Assembly: GCF_019797745.1 (NCBI RefSeq)
Contig: NZ_VOSI01000002.1
Location: 248,001-312,000 of the forward strand
Reading direction: 5' to 3'
DNA: 64,000 nucleotides
Source: Edaphocola aurantiacus
Lineage (GTDB): Bacteria > Bacteroidota > Bacteroidia > Chitinophagales > Chitinophagaceae
A program made the translations under genes and the position numbers. Below the pieces are notes generated by a model, which saw nothing but the letters and a program-made list of their open reading frames with translations, searched no databases and was not told the origin of the DNA. This document shows, in pieces, positions 53,044-61,124 of the stretch (position 1 is its first letter; each line of letters starts with the position of its first letter).

Positions 53044-54072
53044 ATGGATACAAAACAGAGACCACCGGTATATTACAGCGAATATCTGCAACTGGATAAA
53101 ATCCTGAATGCACAGTTTCCGGAAAGTGCAAAAGAAGGCATAAAGGCAGATGATGAAATGCTGTTTATTATCATTCACCAGGCATATGAACTCTGGTTCA
53201 AGCAAATCCTGCACGAGGTCAATATTGTAAGAGAGATCTTCAAACAACCGAATGTACCGGACAACTCTTCCGATATTTTCAATGCCGTATCCCGCCTCAA
53301 AAGGGTGATCAAAATAATGGAGATTCTCGTGGCACAAATCTCTGTACTGGAGACCATGACTCCACTGGACTTCCTGGATTTCAGAGACCTGCTGCGTCCG
53401 GCTTCCGGCTTCCAGAGCATACAATTTAAAATTATCGAAGCCCTGCTGGGACTGGAATATGTAAACCGTTTCGGTCATGAATATTACCTGTCTCAACTGA
53501 ACGAGGGTGATATCAAAAGAGTAAAAGATGCAGAGCATGAAGTATCTCTGATCGTATTGCTGAATGGCTGGCTGGAGCGCATGCCTTTTGCCAACCAGGA
53601 TAAGTACTGGTCTGAGCATACATTCTGGGATATTTACCGTGCGCAATATGCATCTGGACTATCTCCTAATGAGCAAGCTAACCTGGAAGTATTTGATCAG
53701 CTGTTCATCCAGCCAGAGCGTTATCCGGAAGGTCGCCGCCTGAGTCAGCTGGCTATGAAAAATGCACTGTTCATTATGCTGTACAGAGATTATCCTATGC
53801 TACACCTGCCGTTTGAACTGCTGGATCGTTTACTGGAAATAGATGAGCAATTATCGATGTGGCGTTACCGTCATATTCATATGGTACAACGTGCAATCGG
53901 TAAGCGTGTTGGTACAGGAGGCAGCTCTGGTGCCGCTTACCTGAAATCTGCTGCAGAGAGTCATATTATCTTCAAAGAGATTGCAGAGATCAGCTCCTTC
54001 CTGATGCCTAGAAATGCGTTACCGCAATTACCGGAGGTACTGGTTAAGGATCTGAGCTACAATAAAGACTAG
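53044..54072 (+). CDS. kynA: Tryptophan 2,3-dioxygenase
   Basis: A 342-residue haem enzyme that opens the tryptophan indole ring to N-formylkynurenine, the first step of the kynurenine route. The N-terminal region has YSEYLQLDKIL and DEMLFIIIHQAYELWFKQIL (about 39-58), which includes the catalytic His. Near the C-terminus, HIHMVQRAIGKRVGTGGSSG carries the axial haem His (about 280-299), followed by AAYLKSAA. It follows nadE by 47 bp. Confidence 0.96.
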   Translation: MDTKQRPPVYYSEYLQLDKILNAQFPESAKEGIKADDEMLFIIIHQAYELWFKQILHEVNIVREIFKQPNVPDNSSDIFNAVSRLKRVIKIMEILVAQISVLETMTPLDFLDFRDLLRPASGFQSIQFKIIEALLGLEYVNRFGHEYYLSQLNEGDIKRVKDAEHEVSLIVLLNGWLERMPFANQDKYWSEHTFWDIYRAQYASGLSPNEQANLEVFDQLFIQPERYPEGRRLSQLAMKNALFIMLYRDYPMLHLPFELLDRLLEIDEQLSMWRYRHIHMVQRAIGKRVGTGGSSGAAYLKSAAESHIIFKEIAEISSFLMPRNALPQLPEVLVKDLSYNKD

Positions 54073-54160
54073 CTTAGTTAATTAATTGTAATTAATGATT
54101 CCAGCGCTGTTCGAATGATATAAATGCAGTAAATTAGTGCACACATAAAAACAGTACATT

Positions 54161-54742
54161 ATGAACATCTCTGAATTATTAAACAGTGCTACCGGCCAAC
54201 AAATCGTATCGCAGGTATCTGAACGATTTGGTCTGGATCAGCAACAGGCAGGCGCTGCAGTGCAATCCGCCATTCCTATGATCCTGGGTGGTCTGGGTCG
54301 CAACTCACAAACCCCGGAAGGTGCCGCTGCACTGAGCCAGGCATTGGATAACAAACATGACGGTAGTATACTGGATAATATCCAGGGATTTTTTGGAAAC
54401 AGCGATGCCGCTGAACAGGACGGCAATGGTATCCTGGGACATATCTTCGGCAACCAGGTTTCTGAAGTGAACAATGGTGTGGCACAGTCTTCTGGCATCA
54501 GCCTGGCTAAGATCGGACCGATTGTAGCTATGCTGGCACCTATTGTAATGGGCTACCTGAGCAAACAGAAACAACAGAATAATGTATCGAACTCCGGCGG
54601 TCTGGGTGACCTGATCGGTGGCTTAACCGGCGGCGGGCAAGGCTCCAAAGGCGGACTGATAGACATGGTATCCGGCTTCCTGGATAAAAACAAGGACGGC
54701 AATATGCTGGACGATATCATGGGTATGTTCGGTAAGAAATAA
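54161..54742 (+). CDS. DUF937 domain protein
   Basis: A 193-residue protein. The N-terminal about 150 residues follow DUF937, with ELLNSATGQQIVSQVSERFGL, AVQSAIPMILGGLGRNSQ and a hydrophobic run at KIGPIVAMLAPIVMGYLSK. A glycine-rich linker (about 145-170) leads to a tail with DKNKDGNMLDDIMGMFGKK. It has no signal peptide. The role is unknown. The last six residues (MFGKK plus stop) and 18 bp of DNA match the small protein at 59359-59583. A strong terminator follows. Confidence 0.8.
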   Translation: MNISELLNSATGQQIVSQVSERFGLDQQQAGAAVQSAIPMILGGLGRNSQTPEGAAALSQALDNKHDGSILDNIQGFFGNSDAAEQDGNGILGHIFGNQVSEVNNGVAQSSGISLAKIGPIVAMLAPIVMGYLSKQKQQNNVSNSGGLGDLIGGLTGGGQGSKGGLIDMVSGFLDKNKDGNMLDDIMGMFGKK

Positions 54743-54772
54743 GTGAAATTTTAAATTGTGATATGAATATTA

Positions 54773-54804
54773 AAAGCCGGCTTCCTGCACAGGAAGCCGG
54801 CTTT
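54773..54804 (+). terminator. Terminator after the DUF937 gene
   Basis: Perfect 14-bp arms (54773-54786 and 54791-54804, core AAGCCGGCTTCCT) with loop GCAC and a T-rich tail. Confidence 0.88.
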
Positions 54805-54807
54805 GTT

Positions 54808-54885
54808 TGTAGCCACGAGCGTCGGATTGTGGTACCGAAGGTCGTGACACGCAGCGTACCAGATCAAACCACTATGATGAGTTTT
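54808..54885. repeat. Possible REP-like repeat with imperfect hairpin
   Basis: A GC-rich patch between two AT-rich flanks. CACGAGCGTCGG (54814-54825) is an imperfect inverted copy of CCGAAGGTCGTG (54835-54846), 10 of 12 pairs. It lies directly after a terminator. Only one copy is in the window, so its repeat nature is unproven. Confidence 0.35.
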
Positions 54886-54907
54886 TTAATTTGAGCCGGG
54901 TAATCAG

Positions 54908-54915
54908 TAATTTTG
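54908..54915 (+). promoter_or_regulatory. -7 box of the TatD gene
   Basis: TAATTTTG is 6 bp from the ATG at 54922. That leaves almost no leader, so the transcript may be leaderless. Confidence 0.5.
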
Positions 54916-54921
54916 TATTGC

Positions 54922-55542
54922 ATGCGCAACATTCATACCCATATTGTTCATCCCCTGGAGGAAGAGGTCGTCAGCCTGTACGAAAACTTTCCTCAATGCC
55001 TGGATCTGTCTTCCTGCAGTCTGGGTCTGCACCCATGGTATCTGGAACAGGCAGAGCGAGGCTGGGAAGTGCTGCAGCAGTATGCAACATACTCACATGT
55101 AATGGCTATTGGAGAATGCGGGCTGGATAAAGTCTCCGGCACTCCCTGGGAGCGGCAACAGCAGTATTTTCAATTGCAGATAGGGCTGGCCAACCGGCTG
55201 AACAAACCATTGATTATTCATTGCGTAAAGGCCTATGCCGAATGTATGGCGGCACTACAGGCCGCCAAAGTACCAGTGGTCTTTCATGGTTTTAATAAAT
55301 CTATAGAAACGGCACAAATGCTGCTGAGCAAGGGTTACTATCTTTCCTTCGGACATAGCCTGTTCCGGGAGGGCTATGGTGACATCCTGAAGCAGGTGCC
55401 ACCGGAGCGCATTTTCCTGGAAACAGATGACAAAACGGACATTTCTATCGAAGATGTATATAAAAGAGCGGCAGAATTGCTCAATTTTCCGTTAGATGCG
55501 CTTATTTTGCAGCTGGAAAAAAATTATCAAAATATTTTATAG
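54922..55542 (+). CDS. TatD-family metal-dependent hydrolase (short form)
   Basis: A 206-residue amidohydrolase-fold protein. The start is the ATG at 54922 (MRNIHTHIVHP); a TTG at 54913 would overlap the -7 box. Metal and catalytic residues of the TatD family are visible: H5 and H7 in NIHTHIVHP, the Glu in AIGECGLDK (about 61), His in IIHCVKAY, His in VVFHGFNKS and Asp in LETDDK. It is shorter than typical TatD (about 260 residues), as many Bacteroidota members are. TatD proteins act as 3'-5' exonucleases or repair enzymes; the substrate is unknown here. It precedes tcdA by 2 bp. Confidence 0.88.
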   Translation: MRNIHTHIVHPLEEEVVSLYENFPQCLDLSSCSLGLHPWYLEQAERGWEVLQQYATYSHVMAIGECGLDKVSGTPWERQQQYFQLQIGLANRLNKPLIIHCVKAYAECMAALQAAKVPVVFHGFNKSIETAQMLLSKGYYLSFGHSLFREGYGDILKQVPPERIFLETDDKTDISIEDVYKRAAELLNFPLDALILQLEKNYQNIL

Positions 55543-55544
55543 GT

Positions 55545-56267
55545 ATGCAGGATAAAAGTTGGTTGTCGAGAACGACCTTACTTATTGGGGAAGAGGCTTT
55601 AGATAAGCTGGTGAACAGCCATGTTATGGTAGTAGGTCTTGGTGGTGTAGGTTCTTATGCTGCTGAATTCATATGCCGTGCTGGTGTGGGCAAGATGACC
55701 ATTATTGATGGTGATGTGGTAGACCCGACCAATCGTAACCGCCAGCTGCCGGCCCTGGCCACCAATCATGGTGTGTCGAAAGCCGATATTATGGCGGAAC
55801 GCCTGAAGGCGATCAACCCCGAACTGGAGCTGATCGTTGTAAAAGAATTTATTACTCCTGAGCGTGTTGAGGAACTGCTGGATACTAATCCGGACTATGT
55901 GATCGACGCTATTGACAGCTTTACGCCGAAAACGACCTTTATGCGTATAGCCCATAACCGTAATATCCGGTTTGTAAGTTCTATGGGTGCTGGCGGAAAG
56001 GTAGATCCTACCCGACTGAAGGTGACAGAATTGTCTAAAACATACAACTGCCCCTTTGCCATGAAAGTGCGCAAAAGAATGCGCAAATACGGTGTAAACG
56101 GAAAAGGCGTTACGGTTGTTTTTTCAGATGAAATGCCGATAGAGGAATCACTGATGATGACAGATGGCAGTAACTTTAAGAAGTCATTCTACGGTACGAT
56201 CTCATATGTACCGGCAGCATTTGGCGGCGCTGTTGCTTCCGTTGCGATCAGAGAACTGATGAAGTAA
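55545..56267 (+). CDS. tcdA: tRNA threonylcarbamoyladenosine dehydratase (TcdA/YgdL)
   Basis: A 240-residue ThiF/E1-like enzyme. The nucleotide-binding loop VMVVGLGGVGSYAAEFICRAG is near 28-48. TIIDGDVVDPTNRNRQLPAL (about 51-70) carries the adenylating Asp and Arg residues, and VIDAIDSFTPKTTFM follows. TcdA uses ATP to cyclise t6A37 of tRNA to ct6A. The length and lack of the E1 zinc cysteines fit TcdA rather than MoeB/ThiF. It overlaps the TatD gene's transcript, with only 2 bp between. Confidence 0.93.
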   Translation: MQDKSWLSRTTLLIGEEALDKLVNSHVMVVGLGGVGSYAAEFICRAGVGKMTIIDGDVVDPTNRNRQLPALATNHGVSKADIMAERLKAINPELELIVVKEFITPERVEELLDTNPDYVIDAIDSFTPKTTFMRIAHNRNIRFVSSMGAGGKVDPTRLKVTELSKTYNCPFAMKVRKRMRKYGVNGKGVTVVFSDEMPIEESLMMTDGSNFKKSFYGTISYVPAAFGGAVASVAIRELMK

Positions 56268-56286
56268 CAATTAGCGGGGTATTGTG

Positions 56287-56294
56287 TACCTTTG
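56287..56294 (+). promoter_or_regulatory. -7 box of asnS
   Basis: TACCTTTG matches TAnnTTTG, 36 bp before the GTG at 56331. Confidence 0.5.
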
Positions 56295-56330
56295 CCCCAC
56301 ATTTATTTTATATATAAAATTTCCGCAATC

Positions 56331-57761
56331 GTGAGAACGAAAATTAAAGACATTTTAAACAGCGAATCATTAGATTATACGGTAAACATTAAAGGATGGG
56401 TACGCTCTTTCCGCAATAACCAGTTTATTGCGCTGAATGACGGATCTACTATTCATAATATCCAGATCGTGATCAATCCGGAGCAGGCTGATGAAGCCGT
56501 ACTGAAAAATATTCAGACCGGTGCGTCCATGAATATTAACGGTAAGGTTATCGCTTCACAGGGTAAAGGACAGCGTGTAGAGATCGTTGCGGAAAATTTT
56601 GAAGTTTTAGGTACCTGTAATCCGGAAGAGTTTCCATTACAGGCCAAGAACAGACCTAGCCTGGAATACCTGAGAGAAATTGCGCATCTGCGTTTCCGTA
56701 CCAATGTATTCGGTGCGGTGTTCCGCGTACGCCACAGCATTGCTTATGCTATCCATAAATTTTTTAATGATAAAGGTTTTGTATACCTGCATACCCCTAT
56801 CGTAACGGCTTCTGATGCCGAAGGCGCAGGTGAGATGTTCCGTGTAACAACACTGCCGTTTGACAATCCTCCGCGACTGGAGAATGGTGAAATCGACTTT
56901 ACAGAAGACTTCTTTGGTAAAAGCACCAACCTGACCGTAAGTGGTCAGCTGGAAGCGGAACTGGCAGCGATGTCATTCGGTGAAGTATATACTTTCGGCC
57001 CTACGTTCCGTGCAGAAAACTCTAATACTACACGCCACCTGGCTGAGTTCTGGATGGTAGAACCTGAGGTTGCGTTCAATGACCTGAAGGATAATATGAA
57101 CCTGGCTGAGGAATTCATTCAATATATCATCAGATATGTGCTGGAGCACAATATGGATGATCTGCAGTTCCTGGAAGAAAGACTGGCAAATGAAGAAAAG
57201 CAGAAACCGGCAAATGAGCGCAGTGAAATGAGCCTGCTGGAGAAGCTGAACTTCGTCATCAATAATCAATTTGAGCGCATTACGTATACAGAGGCAATCG
57301 ACATCCTGCTGCAATCAAAACCATACCAGAAGAAGCAATTCAAATATGATGTTTCCTGGGGTATAGACCTGCAGAGTGAGCATGAGCGCTTCCTGGTAGA
57401 AAAACACTTTAAAAAACCGGTTATTGTTACCGATTACCCTAAAGATATCAAGGCCTTCTATATGCGCCAGAATGATGATGGCAAAACCGTTGCTGCTATG
57501 GATATCCTGGCACCTGGTATTGGCGAAATCGTCGGCGGGTCTCAGCGTGAAGAGCGCCTGGAACTGTTGGAAAAACGCATGGAAGAGATGGACATCCCTA
57601 CCGAAGAAATGTACTGGTACCTGGACAGCCGCCGCTTTGGTACGGCACCGCATGCCGGTTTCGGACTGGGCTTCGAGCGTATGGTATTGTTCATCACCGG
57701 TATGACCAACATCCGTGACGTAATTCCTTTCCCGCGTACACCTAAGAACGCAGCGTTCTAA
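56331..57761 (+). CDS. asnS: Asparaginyl-tRNA synthetase
   Basis: A 476-residue class IIb synthetase. The start is GTG at 56331 (VRTKIKDIL); an in-frame TTG at 56292 lies inside the -7 box and is rejected. The N-terminal OB-fold anticodon domain (about 10-115) has [21 protein letters not shown]. The catalytic core shows [18 protein letters not shown], then class II motif 2 in [25 protein letters not shown] (about 220-244) and motif 3 in [16 protein letters not shown]. The extra insert near 280-320 (residues [12 protein letters not shown]) is usual for Bacteroidota AsnS. Confidence 0.96.
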   Translation: MRTKIKDILNSESLDYTVNIKGWVRSFRNNQFIALNDGSTIHNIQIVINPEQADEAVLKNIQTGASMNINGKVIASQGKGQRVEIVAENFEVLGTCNPEEFPLQAKNRPSLEYLREIAHLRFRTNVFGAVFRVRHSIAYAIHKFFNDKGFVYLHTPIVTASDAEGAGEMFRVTTLPFDNPPRLENGEIDFTEDFFGKSTNLTVSGQLEAELAAMSFGEVYTFGPTFRAENSNTTRHLAEFWMVEPEVAFNDLKDNMNLAEEFIQYIIRYVLEHNMDDLQFLEERLANEEKQKPANERSEMSLLEKLNFVINNQFERITYTEAIDILLQSKPYQKKQFKYDVSWGIDLQSEHERFLVEKHFKKPVIVTDYPKDIKAFYMRQNDDGKTVAAMDILAPGIGEIVGGSQREERLELLEKRMEEMDIPTEEMYWYLDSRRFGTAPHAGFGLGFERMVLFITGMTNIRDVIPFPRTPKNAAF

Positions 57762-57788
57762 GGTACCGGCCTAAAAAGACATTAATAA

Positions 57789-58784
57789 ATGGACATATCC
57801 TTATCCTTAATTGTACCTGTATACAACAGGCCTCAAGAGGTAGAAGAATTATTAAACAGCCTGAGCCATCAGAGCAATAAGCATTTCGAAGTGCTTATTG
57901 TGGAAGATGGCTCTTCTGTGCCTTGTAATGACGTGGTGGCCAAGTATGCCCCTGTGCTGGATGTCAGCTATTACAATAAGCCTAACTCCGGCCCGGGTCA
58001 GAGCCGTAACTATGGAGCGGAGAGAGCAAAAGGTAATTACCTCGTATTCCTGGATTCTGATTGCGTCATTCCACCAGACTATATCAAGGCTGTGCTGGAT
58101 TCTTTAAACAATCAGTATGTAGATGCATTTGGCGGTCCGGATGCGGCCCATGAAGATTTTACAGATTTTCAGAAAGCCATCAATTACTCCATGACATCTA
58201 TTATTACAACAGGTGGCATTCGTGGTGGCGGGGAGAAAATGGATAAATTTTTTCCCAGGAGCTTTAATATGGGTTACTCCAAAGAAGTATTCGAGCGTAC
58301 CGGGGGCTTTGCTAAAATCCGTTTTGGCGAAGATATTGATATGAGTATCCGTATCCTGTCCAATGGATTCAAAACAAGACTGATCAGGGAAGCATTTGTA
58401 TACCATAAAAGACGCAGCACCTTCAAACAGTTTTTCAAACAGGTACACAACTCCGGCATTGCCCGCATCAACCTGCAGAAAAGACATCCGGGTACGCTGA
58501 AACTGGTACATACCTTACCGGCTATATTTACCCTCGGATTTCTGGCCTGTCTTATCGGTGCCATATGGTGCCCCTATTTGTTACTGCCTTTAGTATTGTT
58601 TTTTGTGATCGTATTCCTGGATGCCACACGCAGTACCAAAAGTGTACGTATAGGATGGCTGGCTATGGGTGTGAGCTGGATGCAACTCGTAGGCTATGGC
58701 AGTGGTTTCATCATCGCCTTTATACGCCGCAATATCCTGGGACAGGGTGAGTATGCATCATTCGAAAAAACATTTTACTCTTAA
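57789..58784 (+). CDS. Glycosyltransferase family 2, membrane-anchored
   Basis: A 331-residue GT-A enzyme. ISLSLIVPVYNRPQEVEELL opens the fold, VLIVEDGSS is near 36, and the metal-binding NYLVFLDSDCVIP is near 85. The catalytic region is FGEDIDMSIRIL (about 178). The C-terminal stretch has two to three membrane helices (about 245-310). It may build or extend a surface glycan; the acceptor is unknown. It follows asnS by 27 bp and precedes the HemJ-like gene by 14 bp. Confidence 0.88.
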   Translation: MDISLSLIVPVYNRPQEVEELLNSLSHQSNKHFEVLIVEDGSSVPCNDVVAKYAPVLDVSYYNKPNSGPGQSRNYGAERAKGNYLVFLDSDCVIPPDYIKAVLDSLNNQYVDAFGGPDAAHEDFTDFQKAINYSMTSIITTGGIRGGGEKMDKFFPRSFNMGYSKEVFERTGGFAKIRFGEDIDMSIRILSNGFKTRLIREAFVYHKRRSTFKQFFKQVHNSGIARINLQKRHPGTLKLVHTLPAIFTLGFLACLIGAIWCPYLLLPLVLFFVIVFLDATRSTKSVRIGWLAMGVSWMQLVGYGSGFIIAFIRRNILGQGEYASFEKTFYS

Positions 58785-58798
58785 AGAGTCCGCATTTT

Positions 58799-59347
58799 AT
58801 GCTTTATATAAAGGCTTTACATATCATCTTTGTAGTTACCTGGTTTGCGGGCATATTTTACATGCCACGCCTGTTTATCTACAATACCGAGGCACAGGGC
58901 AGAGATGATCTTTCCGCAGAAAGCAAAGCTGTATTGACCCAGCAGTTTCAGGTCATGATGAAGCGTCTGTGGCGCGGCATTACCATTCCCTCTGCAGTAC
59001 TGACGGCCATTTTCGGTCCCTTAACAATGTATCGTTTCGGCTACTTCAGTTCGGTGCCTTCATGGCTCTGGGTTAAGCTGGGCTTCGTCCTAGCACTCTA
59101 CATCTATTTCTTCTTTCTGCATGGTATTTTTAAACAGCAGATGCAGGGTATATATAAGCACAGCTCTATGCAGTTAAGGATATGGAATGAAGTGGCGACT
59201 ATTTTCCTGGTCGTGATCGTATTCCTGGTATCGGTAAAGGATAGCATGAGCTGGATCTATGGCCTTATTGGTCTTATCGTATTTGTAGTAGCACTGATGA
59301 GTGCGATACGTGTTTATAAAATCATTCGTAGTAAAAAACAATCTTAA
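58799..59347 (+). CDS. HemJ-like protoporphyrinogen oxidase / CopD family membrane protein
   Basis: A 182-residue protein with four to five membrane helices. The start YIKALHIIFVVTWFAGIFYMPRLFIY carries the conserved His and the M-P-R-L-F motif of HemJ. WVKLGFVLALYIYFFFLHGIFKQQM carries the second conserved His region. HemJ oxidises protoporphyrinogen IX in haem synthesis in bacteria lacking HemG and HemY. Haem supply would suit the two oxidase systems here, but CopD relatives cannot be ruled out. Confidence 0.82.
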   Translation: MLYIKALHIIFVVTWFAGIFYMPRLFIYNTEAQGRDDLSAESKAVLTQQFQVMMKRLWRGITIPSAVLTAIFGPLTMYRFGYFSSVPSWLWVKLGFVLALYIYFFFLHGIFKQQMQGIYKHSSMQLRIWNEVATIFLVVIVFLVSVKDSMSWIYGLIGLIVFVVALMSAIRVYKIIRSKKQS

Positions 59348-59358
59348 AAATATAAGTA

Positions 59359-59583
59359 ATGGAACAATTAATAAAAGAATTAGTGGAGAAAGCTAACCTG
59401 ACTGAAGAGCAGGCTGCCAAAGCAACTGAGGTTATGGTCGCTTTTGTAAAATCAAAAGTACCGCCGATGTTTCAGGATAAAGTGGATGATATGATTGCCG
59501 GCAAATTTGATATGGGTTCTATTGCCAGCATGCTGGGAGGAAGTCCCCTGGATATGCTGAAAGGAATGTTCGGTAAGAAATAA
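59359..59583 (+). CDS. Small helical protein with MLKGMFGKK tail
   Basis: A 74-residue soluble protein. The N-terminal helices MEQLIKELVEKANLTEEQAAKATEVM resemble DUF2267/DUF2780-like domains. A Gly-Ser linker (SIASMLGGS) and tail PLDMLKGMFGKK follow. The tail ends like the DUF937 protein at 54161-54742 (GMFGKK; the last 18 bp of both genes match). It lies 11 bp after the HemJ-like gene. The function is unknown. Confidence 0.75.
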   Translation: MEQLIKELVEKANLTEEQAAKATEVMVAFVKSKVPPMFQDKVDDMIAGKFDMGSIASMLGGSPLDMLKGMFGKK

Positions 59584-59595
59584 TTTCTCAAAAGC

Positions 59596-59639
59596 AAAAA
59601 GGAATGGGTTGCAGCATATGCTGCAACCCATTCCTTTTT
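59596..59639. terminator. Bidirectional terminator, perfect 44-bp palindrome
   Basis: Arms 59596-59617 and 59618-59639 are exact complements with no loop base between. The core ATGGGTTGCAGCAT is flanked by A-runs and T-runs. It serves the 74-residue protein gene (plus) and the M28 peptidase gene (minus). Confidence 0.88.
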
Positions 59640-59653
59640 ATAATAATTGACAT

Positions 59654-61003
59654 CTAATCGAAGTACTGATCTGCCATGTAGATAAAGCTGGTCATGGCTA
59701 CAGCACCGAGATGCAACTCTCTTTTATTGACATCCTCAAACACATCTCTGCGGCTGTGGTGCATATCGAAATAACGTTGCGAATCAGGCTGTAATCCAGC
59801 CAGGCGGCAACCGGTTTTTCCTAAAGGCCCAATGTCTACACCACCGCCTTCTTCTTCAAAATCATATACACCTAATGGCATAAAAATCGATTTCCAGTTA
59901 CGGATCTTATCGCGATCAGCAGCAGATACCTTCAGACTGAATCCGCGTGGTGTATAACCACCCTCATCACTCTCTAATGCAAAAACATGTTTCTCCTTAC
60001 GGGCTTTAGCGCTATCAGCATAGGTTACCCCACCACGGGCACCGTTTTCTTCATTGGCATATAATACCACACGAATGGTATGCTTTGGCTGCAGGCCCAG
60101 TTGTTTAAATGTACGTAGCACTTCTATCGACTGCACACAACCGGCACCATCGTCCTGTGCCCCCTCGCCTACATCCCATGAATCAAGGTGACCACCCACA
60201 ACAATAAAGCCCTCTTTCTGACCCTGCAATTCACCAATCACGTTATAAGACAGGGCAGTACCTTTCATGCCACAGGTTGATTGTAATGCTGCTTCTGCCT
60301 TACCCGCCTTACACCATTTAGCCAGTGCATCTGCGGTGCTGTTTCCAATCGCAATAGCAGGTATCTTGCGCACATCATCATCATATCTCATAGAACCGGT
60401 ATGCGGCACATCTTCCAGGCCGGTCGACAATGATCGTATAATTAAACCGGCAGCACCTTTACGTGAAGCAACATTGGCCCCGTTAAAACGATACGAAGCA
60501 ATATCGGAATATCCGTCAAAGGTTTTTACAAATTCCTGGCGGAAGGCATAGTTCATAAACACGATCTTTCCTTTCACCTTAGCTTCCGGTGCAGCATTCA
60601 GCTCTTCCATATTATTGAAGCAAACGATCTCGGCAGTTAAGACCTTACCTTCTGTACCTTCAGAATTACCCAGGGACAGCATAGGAATCGTTTGCCACTT
60701 ACCTTCATACTTTACTTTCAGCGATTCTTCGCCCCGTATCCATTTGGGTACCGTTACCGGCTGCAGCCAGACCTTATCAGCACCGGAACGCTCCAGCAAT
60801 GCCTGGCCCCAAGCAATAGCCTTGTCCTGCTGCGGGCTGCCGCTCAGTCTATGTCCTATAGTTTTACACAAGACCCTTAAGTTTTCATAGGCCTCACCAC
60901 GCAATAAAATCTCATCACTGATCTTTTTTACAATGGCACTGTCAGACTGTGCATGAGCCGTTGCGGCCAGCAGGCCTAAACATAAGCATAGTAATTTTTT
61001 CAT
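59654..61003 (-). CDS. M28 family metallopeptidase, exported
   Basis: A 449-residue aminopeptidase/carboxypeptidase of the M28 family. It has a signal peptide (MKKLLCLCLGLLAATAHAQ). A PA domain lies at about 110-240. Zinc ligands and catalytic residues include the His and Asp in VVGGHLDSWD (about 268), DDGAGC (about 280), Glu pair in LYANEENGARGG (about 313), Asp in ESDEGG (about 340) and the His in FDMHHSRRD (about 417). It resembles plasma glutamate carboxypeptidase. It likely degrades peptides in the periplasm or outside the cell. Confidence 0.92.
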   Translation of the reverse strand: MKKLLCLCLGLLAATAHAQSDSAIVKKISDEILLRGEAYENLRVLCKTIGHRLSGSPQQDKAIAWGQALLERSGADKVWLQPVTVPKWIRGEESLKVKYEGKWQTIPMLSLGNSEGTEGKVLTAEIVCFNNMEELNAAPEAKVKGKIVFMNYAFRQEFVKTFDGYSDIASYRFNGANVASRKGAAGLIIRSLSTGLEDVPHTGSMRYDDDVRKIPAIAIGNSTADALAKWCKAGKAEAALQSTCGMKGTALSYNVIGELQGQKEGFIVVGGHLDSWDVGEGAQDDGAGCVQSIEVLRTFKQLGLQPKHTIRVVLYANEENGARGGVTYADSAKARKEKHVFALESDEGGYTPRGFSLKVSAADRDKIRNWKSIFMPLGVYDFEEEGGGVDIGPLGKTGCRLAGLQPDSQRYFDMHHSRRDVFEDVNKRELHLGAVAMTSFIYMADQYFD

Positions 61004-61022
61004 ATTATTTCTTAATCTGTTG

Positions 61023-61030
61023 CAAATGTA
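61023..61030 (-). promoter_or_regulatory. -7 box of the M28 peptidase gene
   Basis: CAAATGTA reads TACATTTG towards the peptidase, 19 bp before its ATG. A CAAA at 61045 lies 14 bp away, shorter than the usual 19. Confidence 0.45.
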
Positions 61031-61124
61031 AGTGTTGTATCAGACAAATTATAATGATAAGGCAGCCGGACAGAAACAGTTAAAGAAGAATCAGTAATTT
61101 TACAATTGCACAAAGTACAGACGA

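Noticed and set aside
56292-56330. TTG start for asnS
   Set aside because: It lies within the predicted -7 box; the GTG at 56331 matches the AsnS N-terminus.
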